From Limanda limanda (lineage: Eukaryota > Chordata > Actinopteri > Pleuronectiformes > Pleuronectidae), in NCBI RefSeq assembly GCF_963576545.1, contig NC_083656.1, positions 10,983,393-11,047,392 on the forward strand: a stretch of 64,000 bases of DNA, given 5' to 3'. The position numbers were made by a program, and so were the translations under genes. The notes beneath the pieces are model-generated. The model was not told where the DNA came from, did not search any database, and saw only the letters and a list, made by a program, of their open reading frames with translations. Below are positions 40,208 to 53,200 of this stretch, piece after piece. Position 1 is the first letter of the stretch, and every line of letters begins with the position of its first letter.

Positions 40208-40720
40208 ATGAGCAGTATCACAGAGGAGCGACACGTATGTTTACACACAACACACTTGTGCAACACACTATACTGTGAGTCAGTGTCAGTGTGTGTCTGT
40301 CAGTGTGTCTGTCTGTGTGTGTGTGTTCGTCGTGACTCACAACCACTGAGACGAACTTCCACTTTTTTTTTTAAATTCCCTAGAATGTTCTTTGCCCAGA
40401 CGTCTCGAAAGTCACCATGAATGGAAAGTTTGAAACCCACCTGGTCCTTCACTGGCCCCCCTCCTCCTCCTCCTACTCCTCCTTGTGTGTCCCTCATGTT
40501 GTTGTTTCTTCTCTTCTCCTTCCTTTGCTGCAGTTGTTGGTCTCAGGGAGACCGACGGACAGAGAGGGAGGAGAAGACTTCAGGGCTCCTTCCTGGTCAT
40601 GTTCCTCCGGAGGAGAAGGCTCGTGTTCGCAGCTGAAGTGGACGTGTAGTTTATCTAAGGAGACTTCATTTGTCTTCCTGCAGCCACAGACACCGGAGCA
40701 GGACACACAAAGTCGCACAG
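40208..40720 (+). CDS. Possible short two-exon gene start, unrecognised
   Basis: Exon 40208-40234 (MSSITEERH) ends at a GTATGT donor. Exon 40384-40720 follows a CCCTAG acceptor and opens in the same frame (NVLCPDVSKVTMNGKFETH) for 112 codons to a GTGAGG donor. The frame also stays open past the donor to about 40,932. It is rich in serine and low-complexity stretches, and part of it (about 40,490-40,533) looks like a pyrimidine-rich intron end. No family recognised and no downstream exons found. It is divergent from trpm4 copy B. Confidence 0.3.
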
Positions 40721-40904
40721 GTGAGGGTGTGGTGCGAGAGAGAGAGAGGCAGACAAGAGTTGTGGAAGCCTCCCTTCAAAAGTGGGAGGAAAGGTGGGGC
40801 CACGTCCAAGACACATACCTGCTGCCTGTGGAGAGAGCTGGACCCCACTGCCAAGGATACACGTTTCATGGGTTTCAGATTTTAAGACGAGATAAGGGAG
40901 ATAG

Positions 40905-41044
40905 GTATGTAGGAGGGAAGGAAGGAAGGTAGGATAGCTATGTAGGAAGGTAGGAAGTATGATATGTATGTAGGAAGGCAGGAAGTAGGATAGGTGAGTA
41001 GGAAGGAAGAAATAAAGTTGGTAGATAGGAAAGTAGGTAGGTGG

Positions 41045-41076
<32 letters not shown>

Positions 41077-41150
41077 CGGAGAGATAGACAGATAGATATA
41101 CATAAATAGTGAGAGAGACTGACAGATAGATAGATAAACTTTAATGACCT
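40905..41150. repeat. Tandem-repeat tract (GGAAGGTA-like, then GATA)
   Basis: A degenerate run of GTAGGAAGG-type units merges into (GATA)n at about 41,045-41,080 and related GACAGATA units to 41,140. Frames rich in YLSIYLS on the minus strand are by-products. Confidence 0.9.
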
Positions 41151-41974
41151 CAAATAAATGCACTTGTTACAGCAGCTGATCAGTCAGAATGAGGAAGCCA
41201 AGAGAACATGTCAAAGTATAAAATTGAATAAAATATGCAAACAAATTGAAATATAGAGAATATATACATAATATACACTTTGGACTACATATGGAATAAA
41301 TATATTATATATACATATATATATTTATATGCATGTAAACTAATTTCTAGTATTTTTTTACTTGAAAAACACCAATTCTTACACCTGAAAAGTGCTTGAT
41401 TACCAGTAATAGTTTTTCTTTTAAATTGCTACTTGACATAAGAAGTGACACAACTGTAGCCGACAGACACATGGAGACTTGTGTGTTTCCTGCTGTCATG
41501 GCTGCCTAAAAATATCACAGTGCAAAGCCTGGATTACCTAACGCCTCAATCAGCTCCGCACCTCGAGTGTAATGAACTGCAGACTTTTTTTACAATTTCA
41601 TTTATTTATACTTTGCATGAAGACAGTTTTTCTGCATAAGATATCAAATCAAAAACATACCGTGCAGGGCCAATATAACTTCTGATATGTGATCCCAAAG
41701 TTGCGATCATTGTTTTAGGGTTCACTATAGGCCCCGTGCAGGTAAATCCAAGCATATAAAAACTATAACCCCACAATACTTATTAATATTAAATAATGAT
41801 TGTACAATACATTTAAATACTGAAGAATTCATATATTAAAAAAGACATACTATAGTTAGGCCTATTTCCCACGCATATAAGTACCAGTCAGTGAGAACAT
41901 AGAGAGATATATTTTGGTTGTAGACTCTGTTGCGAACTCTCCACTTCCTCAGTCCATAATATTTCCTCTCGGTC

Positions 41975-42598
41975 CTATCTGCCGAATCCCTGCGGGTCGT
42001 TGGCCTTCTTCGACTCTTCTTTACCGTTAGTTTTGCTGAAGGTGTATAATGTGTTGGCCAGGTTGTGGAGCTGGCACGTCCCGAGCTGGCAGCCACGCTG
42101 AGGTGTGCGTCGTGGGCGTAACCTCAGCGCCATGCTGTCGATGAGAAATAGGGTGGAAGTCAGAGTTAATTCCAGGAGTTACAGTATAATATGATTCATA
42201 ACATGAGAATGTTTTCGCAGAATGTTTTTTAAATTTCCCTGCGGTTTCGTACTTGTGTTTCGGTGGATCCTGGCCCAGACGATCGTCCTCTGAATGAAAG
42301 GGGATGATCTTCAGTGCTGGGACATGCTCCTCCCGTGTGTCCTCTGACCTTTTCACCCCTGAAGCCTGGACAGCGTCCCCGGAGAGGACAGTGTCTGACC
42401 TGCGGATCCCACAGAATGAGGTACACAACTCAGATTTACGATGATATAAGATGCAGGGAAACTGATCTGTTGGGAAGCTTTTATTTCCGCCTTCCTAAAA
42501 GTGTGTTAAGTGAAGTTCATCACTTACCTCTCAGTCAGTCCTAATGGTGAGGCAGCAGTCAAAGGCACAGTCAGCAGCAGCAGAACAATTATCTCCAT
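41975..42598 (-). CDS. adm5: Adrenomedullin-5 prohormone
   Basis: Three coding exons, 42528-42598, 42253-42399 and 41975-42134, join in frame to 125 residues. Residues 1 to about 17 (MEIIVLLLLTVPLTAAS) are a signal peptide. RPRR at 79-82 is a furin-type cleavage site. The mature hormone should be residues 83-123, with the six-residue disulfide ring CQLGTC at 88-93 and a C-terminal DPQGF followed by G-R-stop, which predicts an amidated phenylalanine. The ring and the amidation signal are those of the CGRP/adrenomedullin family. The PQGF-G end and position next to irf3 favour ADM5 (human ADM5 lies near IRF3 and PRMT1). The peptide would act through calcitonin-receptor-like receptor plus RAMP complexes. 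A non-coding first exon probably ends at 42,787, with a TATA box upstream. Confidence 0.92.
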
Positions 42599-42915
42599 TC
42601 CGCACTGGCCTGTGGCAGAAAATCATTTATCCTCAACAGACTTATTCTTAATTCTTAAAAACAGAATAATAGCCATAAAAACACAGATACATTAGACATT
42701 ATCCCAAAAATTGAATAAACACGTTAATTATGAGCTTTAGAGATCTTATCAGATTAGAAATAACACCAATGAAGAATGATACTCACCACCAAGAAACTGT
42801 AAAAACCTGCTGTGGCTGTTTGAGTGAACCATCAATCCAGATGAGCAGTTGTAGAGCTTTGCAGATTGCTGAGATGCTCAAACCTGTCTCCTGTCACCTA
42901 TCTCCACATCTGGTC

Positions 42916-42922
42916 CTTTATA
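42916..42922 (-). promoter_or_regulatory. TATA box of adm5
   Basis: TATAAAG on the minus strand. A start about 30 bases downstream (about 42,888) would give a non-coding first exon ending at the GTGAGT donor before 42,787, followed by an intron to the coding exon at 42,598. Confidence 0.55.
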
Positions 42923-42989
42923 GTGGGATGGCAGGGTGGTGGGGGCGTGTCCGTCCCTAGTCATCACACCGCTCCGACCCACTCCAACT

Positions 42990-45900
42990 CATTAATCACC
43001 GGCTGGGTGGCAGTTTTATCTTCTATTTACACGAGCTGCGATACTAACATAAACAATCTATTTAACCATACGCAGAATTGTACTTATACTCAAAGTGACC
43101 TTGTACCTCGTGTGATGTTTACATTGATTCTTATGTTGGCTCTCTGCTCCACCATCACCCACCCCCCCACACATCCTCCTCCATCCCTCCTCTCCCTCAC
43201 TCCACTTGCTGCTGAGCAATTGTTCCAGAAAATCATTCTTTCATTTCCATCACCTGCAGGAAGCCCGGCGGGCCCAAAATAACCCTGATTCTCCTCCAGG
43301 CGTTTTTTTTATCGCTGCCGCTTTTCCTGTGGGTTTTTTCCTTTGAGTCACTCTGGCCGTCAATATGTTTGTTCCTGAAATGTCCTTCGTCCCACCCCCC
43401 ACCCCCCAAATTAAATACAGTGTTCGAAAAACAACTGGTCGATCTTACCCCTCACCTCAAGGATAATATGTTTTGATCAAGTCATTGCACTTTATTTTGG
43501 TTTATGGGTTTACATGTCCCCCTGCTCACAGAAATAAGGAATAATGAGCTTTTCAGGATTGGCACATGTGAACATCTCTTTCAGGAAGTTCTCCCATAAT
43601 TTCTTTATCTTTTCATAAGATAGTAAATCCACGGGGGAGCCGGTGTCACTTTTAATGTTTTCCAGCCTCCACACGGTTTCTCCCAGCCTCCCTCTCTTCT
43701 CACTAAATCACGACTTCCTCTCTTGAGTCTATTGTGTATCCTTTCCTGTGACTGCCATCTGGGCAGCGTGAGTACAGAGCACTGAGTCATCACTGGCGTG
43801 CATGCACACCACAGCATAAGTAGTCATATGATGAGGAAACCTTTTTATTTCCCATGATTAAGAACTGATTTCACACGTAGTTTGATGAATAATTTCCTCT
43901 GAGATGTTACGACTGGTCTGCAGACAGTTATTAGGGATTAAAAATATATACAGCCTCGGGTTGAACCAGTTCCTGTACACCTGCTGCTGCCGGGTTTGAG
44001 TAAATTGGTCACTTTGGTCAAAAATATAAACAGGGAATCATTTTAAAACCCAAGTAAATACATCCTAAGTATAAATTAACTACTCTAGTCAATAGCTTGG
44101 AACAACAGTCACATGTGCAGAGTCTGAATCGGCTTCATTGTCTGAGCATGTGTACACATACAAGGAGTTTGACTCTGGGTTCACATTGCTCTCAGTGTAC
44201 TTACTGTACATAAAATAATCCTGCAGCTAGGGAGGAGGAGAACTATAAAACTGAACAAATCAGTAAAATGATGGTTAAAAAATACTTGGACTCAAAGATA
44301 AAGGGATTATGTTACAACCGTCAAAGGTAAATGTTAAAGTGACCTTTCTATGAATCTGGGAAAAAGTAGGTAGAAATATGTACACAGAAACTGCACCGAC
44401 TGGCGGAGGCCTTCAGCCGCAGGGCACTCATTTTAGTTTATTATTATTAAAATAAAATAAGAGGGTGAACTAGACTTAACCACATCAATAGCAACAAGAA
44501 ACTAAGGTAAAAAGAAATACAGCAAATGTATCAAAAAGGAAGGGGGGTCATAACGTAGATTATCTTATTGTATGTGTGTGTTTGCTTACTCAAACTACAT
44601 GTCTCCATACACATATGATGTTTCTCACCAAGTTTGGATCCTTGGGAATTATGATGACACAAAATTATCTCACATCACAGGTACATGTCTTAAATTCCTA
44701 TTTACAGTACACACGTACGAGCACAGAGAAATCTTCCCTCATCTGCAGATGAATGTGAAAACAGTCTTGTAGTCAAACTCTGCAAATATGTCACAGGGCC
44801 GAGTGAAGATGAGACATCCAAGCAAAGTAATGACAATCGAAACACATGAGGATTCAAGAGGATAACAAATACATAGCAAATTTAGTCATTACTTTAGTAT
44901 AAACAAAGTGTAAAAATGACTATATATGAATATATGAAGTTAGAAAGATATCAAATGAAAATATTTTAGCTAAATACATTTATTTCACATCCTTCATACC
45001 TTAGATATTTACCATGATATAAAATATATAGATATAATATCCTCTGGGCTTATCGTTTGGGATACAAATACACAAAGAGATCAACACTCTGTCCAAAATA
45101 GCTTCATCAAAGTGGATTGACCCTGAGAACGTACAGTGGGGAGTTGAGTTAAGGCTACATGCAGTATTGAGTGTCCCAGGTGTTATGACAGCGAGTCACG
45201 AGATGAGTCTGGGTCAGGATGATTCAAGACAACAGTCCTGGATTGTGTAAGTCAGGAACAATGCTTGTTGTTAAAGGTCACCGAGGGTCCTTCGCCCCCT
45301 TGTAGCTCTGACTTGTTGATATCCGATATGTCAAGCGGCCAATTCGTCTTGGAGGGAATATGCGTTTGCTTCCAGGAGAACACAGAACTCCTCTGACTTT
45401 TCTCCCGCTCTCGCTGACGCGCATCCTGTTGTTGTTGCAGGCCCGCGGCTACCAGCCGGCCACTTCAGCCTCTCTGCCCTGTTTCCTCGGCCCACTGGGC
45501 ACAAGAGAGAGCATCCTGCCAGGAAGGCCCGTCTGTCACTCGCACATCATCTTCTCACAGTTCTCAGCTTCTCAGGTCACCCAAGACTCTCTGCCACCAG
45601 CCTGTAACACATCTATTTCAGACAGTAGAAACTAGGTAAGCTTCGCCGTGAACAAAAACCCTTTACATTTTGTACGGTTACATACATCCTGTATTGTGCA
45701 AGAGATTAATAATCCTCTGAATGAAATGACTGCACCATAAATAGCTCCATCTTGTGGGAGTAGACATCTTGATTCACTGTACATTCCCATGTATGAAGGA
45801 TTTGACCTAATACAAATCCACATGTTTTAAGCTGTAAACCATACTGACGACTTTGCAAACACATTTCACAGCGATGCTTTTCAAGTCCAGCTTAGAGGAG

Positions 45901-46940
45901 CTCCTACGTGGTTACGCAACAGCTAGAGAAGCGAAATTAAAACCAATTCTTAATGGGTTTTTTAGTGTTTCCACGGCCATCAGCAGCGGTGAGTGAAACA
46001 GATAGACGCTGGACAGACAGAGACAGAGAGAGAGAGAAAGAGTTGTGCAGCGGCCGTCTGGAAAACCTGTAAAAGGTCGGAGGGTCAACACAGAGAGATA
46101 TAAGCCCAGAGTCCATTAGTGGATTATAACCATAACCACTCCACGGCTACTGCATCACTCCTGGATTAAAGTGAGAGAGTGTGAGGGAGAGTGTGAGGGA
46201 GAGTGAGTGTGTGAGGACGATTGGAAAGTGAGGTGACCAAATTAAAATGCTGAACGCTGCACGTGTGGACCGAGAAACGCAGAGGAACACGCTGAACTGA
46301 GCACTTTGGGTAGATTGGAGGTGATTCTGGCACACGCACGGTACGACACCTGGCTGATAGAGAGAACGGACGGAGGTAAGTGTGAACACATACCATGTGA
46401 AAGTCTTTCCGGAAACAGTATCAATAATCTTCACCATGTATTTTTCTTTTATTGGCAATATAACAAAGGATAGACTGTATATAGATATATTGCTTATGCA
46501 TTGTACAAAGCACAGTGAGGAGGTGTAGCCCATACTCTATCTAAAGATTTGTGTTTGTCATTCTTTTAAAACTACAACTTTAACTAGCCAGGGGGGCAAA
46601 TCAGTCTTTAAACTATAATAATAATAATGTGAGTGATATACACATTTTTATCTTGATGTCCATTTTCTGTTGTTTAGAACATATTCAATATGGATAATTG
46701 TTGTGTAAAAGATAAAGATTTCAGCTTGAATCAGCCAGGAAACAGTGATTAAACCAATGTCACTGTGATGATGATGTGATGGGATGACGAGTGTTTTACA
46801 GAACCCTTTTCTTCTCTTTAATTTCCCCTTTACTTGTGTATTTAGTGTATTGCAGCAACATGTTCTGCTGAAGTGTCTGATACTGGATCAGCTCTGTCAT
46901 CACCATCATCATTGTTGTGTAACTTTAATTTTGTTATGGC
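42990..46940. other. Intergenic, no gene recognised; may include non-coding 5' exons of ric8a
   Basis: No conserved coding exon seen. Possible 5' untranslated exons of ric8a: about 45,441-45,634 (after TTGTTGTTGCAG, before GTAAGC) and a segment ending at about 46,375 before GTAAGTGTG. The rest is AT-rich with short purine repeats near 46,020-46,040 and 46,170-46,210. Confidence 0.4.
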
Positions 46941-46942
46941 CC

Positions 46943-47256
<314 letters not shown>

Positions 47257-47264
47257 CAGGAACC

Positions 47265-50200
47265 ATGGATGTAGACGTGGAGGGGATTATCCTGTGCATT
47301 AAGGAAGGGGATGAGACCGGTGTTCAGACTCAGCTGCAGGGGTTCAACAAAGAGGTGAGTACACACAGAGACTCACACGTCCTCACATCTTGACAACACA
47401 CTGCTGCACGGTACACTCATGTTTTCATCGTCCTCTCTGCCCCCCCACAGTACGCCCAGTGCTTCTTCTTCGACGCCGAGGAGCGGGACCGGAGGAAAGT
47501 ACGTCGGTTTACCTGCCTGCTCCTGTTGACTAAGCTACAGTCCTGTCCCCTGTCCTCCCAGTGTTCCTTGATTAAACCTCACGTTGTGTTACTTCTCCAC
47601 CTCATACGCTGTCATCCCTCCCTCTCCTCCCTCCCCACCCCCCTCTTCCACAAAGTCTGTCCGTGATTAGTAATTCTGCTGCATCAGTTGTATCCCTGAT
47701 CCTCTCTCCTCGCAGGCTCAGGCAGATTGAGCACAGGCAGAGTGATTGAGTGACCAGCGTCCTGCACGTTAATCTATTCATCACAGTCAGCTCAGGCACT
47801 TGCAGCCACTGGAGAAGGAGACCCCATATTCTAGTTTCTGGGTTTAGGGAAAGTCCTGAAAAATAAGGAATGTATCAGCCCTGACTTCCCTGAAAGGTTT
47901 GGCTGATAAAAAAATTATTTTAGAGCTTAAAGATGTTAGAGGCAGTCCGGAGGAAAAATACCAAAATAATAAAATGTAAAAGTCTGTCTAACCAATTTAT
48001 TAGAATTCAATTCAGCTGGTATTTATATATGATTAAATTAAAATTAATAGAACGTAATTTGATTCGTTTTTCCTATGAGGGATTTTCATAAAAACTACAT
48101 AGGCCACTATGACTCCGGAAGTATAAAGCGTGTCTTCCACTAGCGAGACGGTCCCTGGTCCGATCCCGGTTCTAGTGGGCATGCCACATGTTCTTGGCCC
48201 CTGACGGCTCTGCTCACAGTGTGTGTTGGAAGCATAGTAGCGCTGAATGAAGCTTTGTGTGAATGACCTCAGAGAGATGATGATTCTTGTAAAATATGAA
48301 CTTTTAATATTTTTTCTGTCTTCGGCATCAAATCGGACCTTCACATCCTAAAGCAAAGAAAACTAGAAGAGGTAAGTGCTGCTAGTGTTGCTCTGTGATG
48401 CTCATTAACCTTGAACTACTTCGTTCTATGAAATAAAGTGTGGAACTTATCTATCCTGTGTTTTTCTGCTCCAGTTCAGGAATAATAAAGTGAGGGATTA
48501 CGCTGATTCTGACTCCGACTGTGATGAGGATAACCAGGAGGATCGTGGCTTCATCCTCAGACAGGTTACAGCCGCCGTCATCTCCTGCTGCACAGACATT
48601 GTCAGTTGCTCCTTAGTTTCACTAAAAGTCTGCTTCCCTTTTCCTCAGAATTTAGCCGTTGTCCTCGTGAGGTTTATTAGAACAGGAGGAAAATATCATC
48701 TGCTGAGGGTGTGTTTACGCACCCTGAGGATCCTTTCCAGGGACAAAAAGATCTTGGGCCCCTTGGTGACCGACAACGCTCTGCTGACTCTGGCCAAACT
48801 AGCGGGGCTGACCACAACCGATGCCAGCGATGAAGCCTGCGACCCCGACTCTGATTTCTACGACAACATCATCGCTTCCCTTGCTGAGGCCAAAGTCCTG
48901 CACACCCATGTCGAGGAGGAGGAAGGCGACGCAGAGGCCGAGGCCAACGACCCGAGCGAAAACTGCTCGGCCATAGACGAGGACGCCAAGAGTGAAGACG
49001 GCATCGTCAACAGCGGGGACGTGGACAGCGTCAGCTTGATGGGGAGCCACAGGCCCAGCATCAACGAGATGCACCGAGGCAGCACCCATCACAAGGTGCT
49101 GGAGCGAGGGAGGAAGGACCGCAGAGAGAGCAAAGTGGAGGGGATGGAGGAGGAGGAGGACAGGGAGTCGGGAGAGGAGGCTCTGAGGAAAGAGGCCATG
49201 AAGGTGTTGTGTAACGTGGTGTACAACAGCACCTGGGCACAGCAGAGGTTCAGTGCTCTCAGGTGGGCTCACACTTATGTCCAACATTACACGTGCATAT
49301 ATATATATATATATATACTGTATATGCATGCACCATGTTTCCTGTCTAAGCAACAAGTTCCTTCCTGTTTTCAGAGGCCTGTGAGTTTATCACTGAGATA
49401 TAAATAGACAGCACAGGCTTTGACTAATGTGTGCCCAGTTCCTCAGAGATAATGTATCGTATCCCTTCATTTGGCTTCTGTACAAATCAACATATTTTCT
49501 AAACAACTGTTGTTTTTTCCCCCATCAGCCTCCTGAGTGGTCTCATGGAGTGTCTGTCCACCAGTGTCAGCACCTCATCTCCCTCCAGTGTTCAGTTCTA
49601 CGAACTACGCCTGATGTTCCTCATCACTGCTCTGCGGCCTGAGCTCAGAACTCAGCTTCAGCAGGTAACGAAGCCCTGCTGGCTGTAAAGCTGGCAGATC
49701 ATTCCACTGCAACAAATCCATCCACCGTCACTTTATTCTAATACTGACAGGAACCTCGTCCTGCTCTCACACTCATCTTTGTTTGACTCCTCCAGGAGGG
49801 CGGGGTGCCTGTCCTCATAGCGGCCCTGGAGAGCGGCCTGGAGGTGCAGTGGAAGGAGCAGTACGAGTGTGTGCTGCAGCCGGTGGCAAATCCAATCTCC
49901 CTGGAAGCCTCCCAGCGTGTCATAGAGATACTGAAAATCCTCTTTAACATCACCTACAGCAGCCACAGACAGGAGCCCAGCGAGGTCAGTGCACAAGAGG
50001 GCTGTGATAAACCTGTCAGGTGTGATGGAAATAAGTAGGAGGAGGAAGAGGAAAGAGACTCTATACAGTCACTCCTGCCTCTCTCTGATGAAATACATGG
50101 AATCTACATGTTCTGATGAAGATATAAGATAAACTCTTTACCATAGTTAGTTAGTTATTACAGTGTCATCCCCCCTTTTCAACTGCACTTAAAGAGAGAA

Positions 50201-53200
50201 ATAATCTGCACTCTTTGTTTTCTCCTTTCTCAGGATAACGCGGCTCTTTACCGACACCTGGTGGCCATCCTGCGTCTCTGCCTGATGAGGAAGTGTACGC
50301 TGTCAAACGACACTGATGAGCTGCAGAGGTGAGTGAGAACCAGTGGCGTCACTAGGCTGTTTTATTCGGTGGCTAAAGCCCCGGATCTAATTTGATTAGC
50401 CCCGAATCTAATTTTTTGGTAAAAAAAAAAAAAAAAAAAAAAATCGAAAAAAAATCGACTTTCCGACGGTCCTTGAACGCCCCTCATTTACCGCACGAGA
50501 ACAGAGCAACAAGTGCGTCAGTACACTTCAGCAGCCAGTCTCTCACTGTTTACAACAGGTGAGTAGTGAGCACAAGCCCTAGATTTCACAATGTCTTTAT
50601 TATATGTCAGTAATTAAAATGTCTGTAAACGTTTTGAAAACCTTACTTATGGTAAATGTATATAATGTTATAATTGAATGCAAATGTATATCATGTACTT
50701 TGTCTGCAGCTAGAATGCTCTAGCTAGCTAACGTTAATGACTAGTAGTGTGATGGACCAGACTGTCCACACCTGGCTGAGGAGAACCATGGGCCAGGAGA
50801 GGCTACATCATTTGGCTATTATGGCAGTGGAGAAGGATGCGCTTTGTGGCTTAGACCATGGTGAAGTCATTGACCGGTTTGCCCAAGTCAAACCGAGGAG
50901 ATACCCACTTGTGCTCAAAGAAAGGAGCAAGAAACAGTGAAACGAGTGAAAATAAAAAGTTCACTACAAACAAGAAATGAACAAAGAAAGACAATACATG
51001 TAGAGTAACAGTTAATAATACACAGACAAATGTACAAGTATACACAATATGGAAAGTGTAAAGTAAAGACAGATATACTGTAGAAGAAAATAAATGAACA
51101 AAGACAAACGCATGACTACAGAAAGATAAGATGTTTAAAAGGCTCTTGCCTTTTAAACATCTTATCTTTCTGCATTTCTGCATTGTATACTTTTTCAGAC
51201 ATTGTTTACTATTGTGAAACTAATACAAATATGTGAAGAATACATATATGACTGTGACTCATTTATTATCGAAATGTTTAATGTTGGTGCTTATGAATGA
51301 GGCACTTTTTTGTTAAGACGCAGGGAAGTTTGTGAAAATCTATATTTTTACCATTGGTATTAATAAACTGCATACATTGTTTATTTTGTTATTTGTTATT
51401 ATTTTCAAAAATTGCATGCGCAGCTACGTTTTGGCCCTGGGCTAAGCCCCGGATCTTTCAGAAACCTAGAAACGCCCCTGGTGAGAACCAAGAGGAAGGA
51501 CAGAAGGGAATTAAATAATAACAATGAATTTAACTTTATCACTCATGCCATTCATATTATCTCATATTTATAGTTTTTATTTAACTTTATTTCAGTTTAA
51601 AAAGAAGTAGAGAGAAGATCGCAAACCTCAGCCAAGGCCCAATAGTTCCCTGAAAGAAATCAAGCTGCACCAATTTCCACACATATCAGTGTTCAGTATC
51701 AAATATCAGTTTCATAAATATCTTCCACAATGTTAAAGGAATCTCACAATGTTAAAGGAAAATGATAAAAACCTTCCAGGATCTGATCTGGATTTGCAGC
51801 CAAAATAAATGGGCTCTCTCCTGTTTCTAATCACATCCTTCCATCACGTTCAGTGGTAATCCATCCAGTAGTTTTTGTAATCTTTCTTACAACCAGACTA
51901 ACAGACCTGGCTGAAGACACACTCCCTGGTGGATATAATCAGTGTATGTTAGCAGTAATATTACAAGTTACTATAGTTTTGTGTTTACCAGTATTTAATA
52001 ATACAGCGTTTTAATTTCTCTCTCACTGCCACAGTCACACAGTGAACCTGTTGTCAGCGCTGCCCCTCCAGTGTCTCGACGTGTTGCTGGTGGTTCCTCA
52101 GGATCCGGACTCGGAGCAGTGCCCGGGGGTCAACATGGACTGTGTGCATATCCTGCTGACTTTCATGGAGAGACGCCTCGAGTCGGTTAGGGATAAGGTT
52201 TTAAAGAGAGAGGGGCTAAGATGTTTGGCCACTTTTGAATTTGATTTTTGATTTTGAGTTTTAAAGTTTAAAATTGTAACTTGTTTGGTCCTCAGGGTGA
52301 TAAAATCAAAGAGAAGCTGACACCGATCCTCAATCTGCTGACAGAGAGCTGCAGGGCCCACAGGGAAACACGCCACTACATCAGGAAACATGTAATAGCC
52401 TCCCCTTAAACTGCCCATTTCCCTCCTCACAACATTTTGATAATATCGGAACCCAGTATTTATAATTTTTTTCAAATATTCGAAACAACTGGAATTATAA
52501 TTGATCTCGATCATTAGATCCTGCCTCCTCTGACGGACGTATCACACCGGCCAGAGGAAGGCTCCACGGTGAGGAATCGTCTGATCCGTCTCATGACTCA
52601 CCTGGATACAGACGTCAAACACTGTGCTGCCGACCTCCTCTTCGTCCTCTGCAAGGAAAACGGTAAAACGAGACCTGATCACCTCCTCCGCATAAATGAG
52701 AGACATTAAACTGACATGTTTGGGCATAAAGATAAAAAAATAGTTACATTTTTGTGTTCTCCTCCGTCATCCCCTATCCCCCTCTTCTTCTTCCTTTTCT
52801 TCTTCCTCCTGCTCCAGTGAGGCGTTTTGTCAAGTACACAGGTTACGGCAACGCAGCGGGCCTGCTGGCCACCAGGGGTCTGCTGTGCGGCCAGGGGCGC
52901 GGAATGTCCAGCTCTGCCGGCCGCTATTCCAGCGACTCCGACTCTGACACCGAGGAGTACCGGCAGGTCAAAGATCGCATCAACCCTGTGACGGGCCGGG
53001 TGGAGGTGGAGCATTCGGACCCCATGGAGGGCATGACGGAGGAGGAGAAGGAGGAGGAGGCCAAGACCCTGATGATGCTCTTCAACAAGCTGTCCAGGTC
53101 AGTGAAACCACACAAGACTTTGACTTGGGAAACAGGAGAACTTAAAACGTAATAAATACAAACCAACAAAGGGAGGAAATAAGAGAAATTAGATATATTC

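Noticed and set aside
40882..41163. Hydrophobic YLSIYLS-rich frames resembling membrane segments
   Set aside because: Low-complexity translation of the GATA and GGAAGGTA tandem repeats.
48115..48195. tRNA-like stretch containing GGTCCGATCCC
   Set aside because: It resembles a B box, but no clear A box or cloverleaf could be paired; at most an old SINE fragment.
48799..49356. 185-codon minus-strand frame opposite ric8a
   Set aside because: It is a shadow of the GC-rich acidic coding exon on the plus strand.
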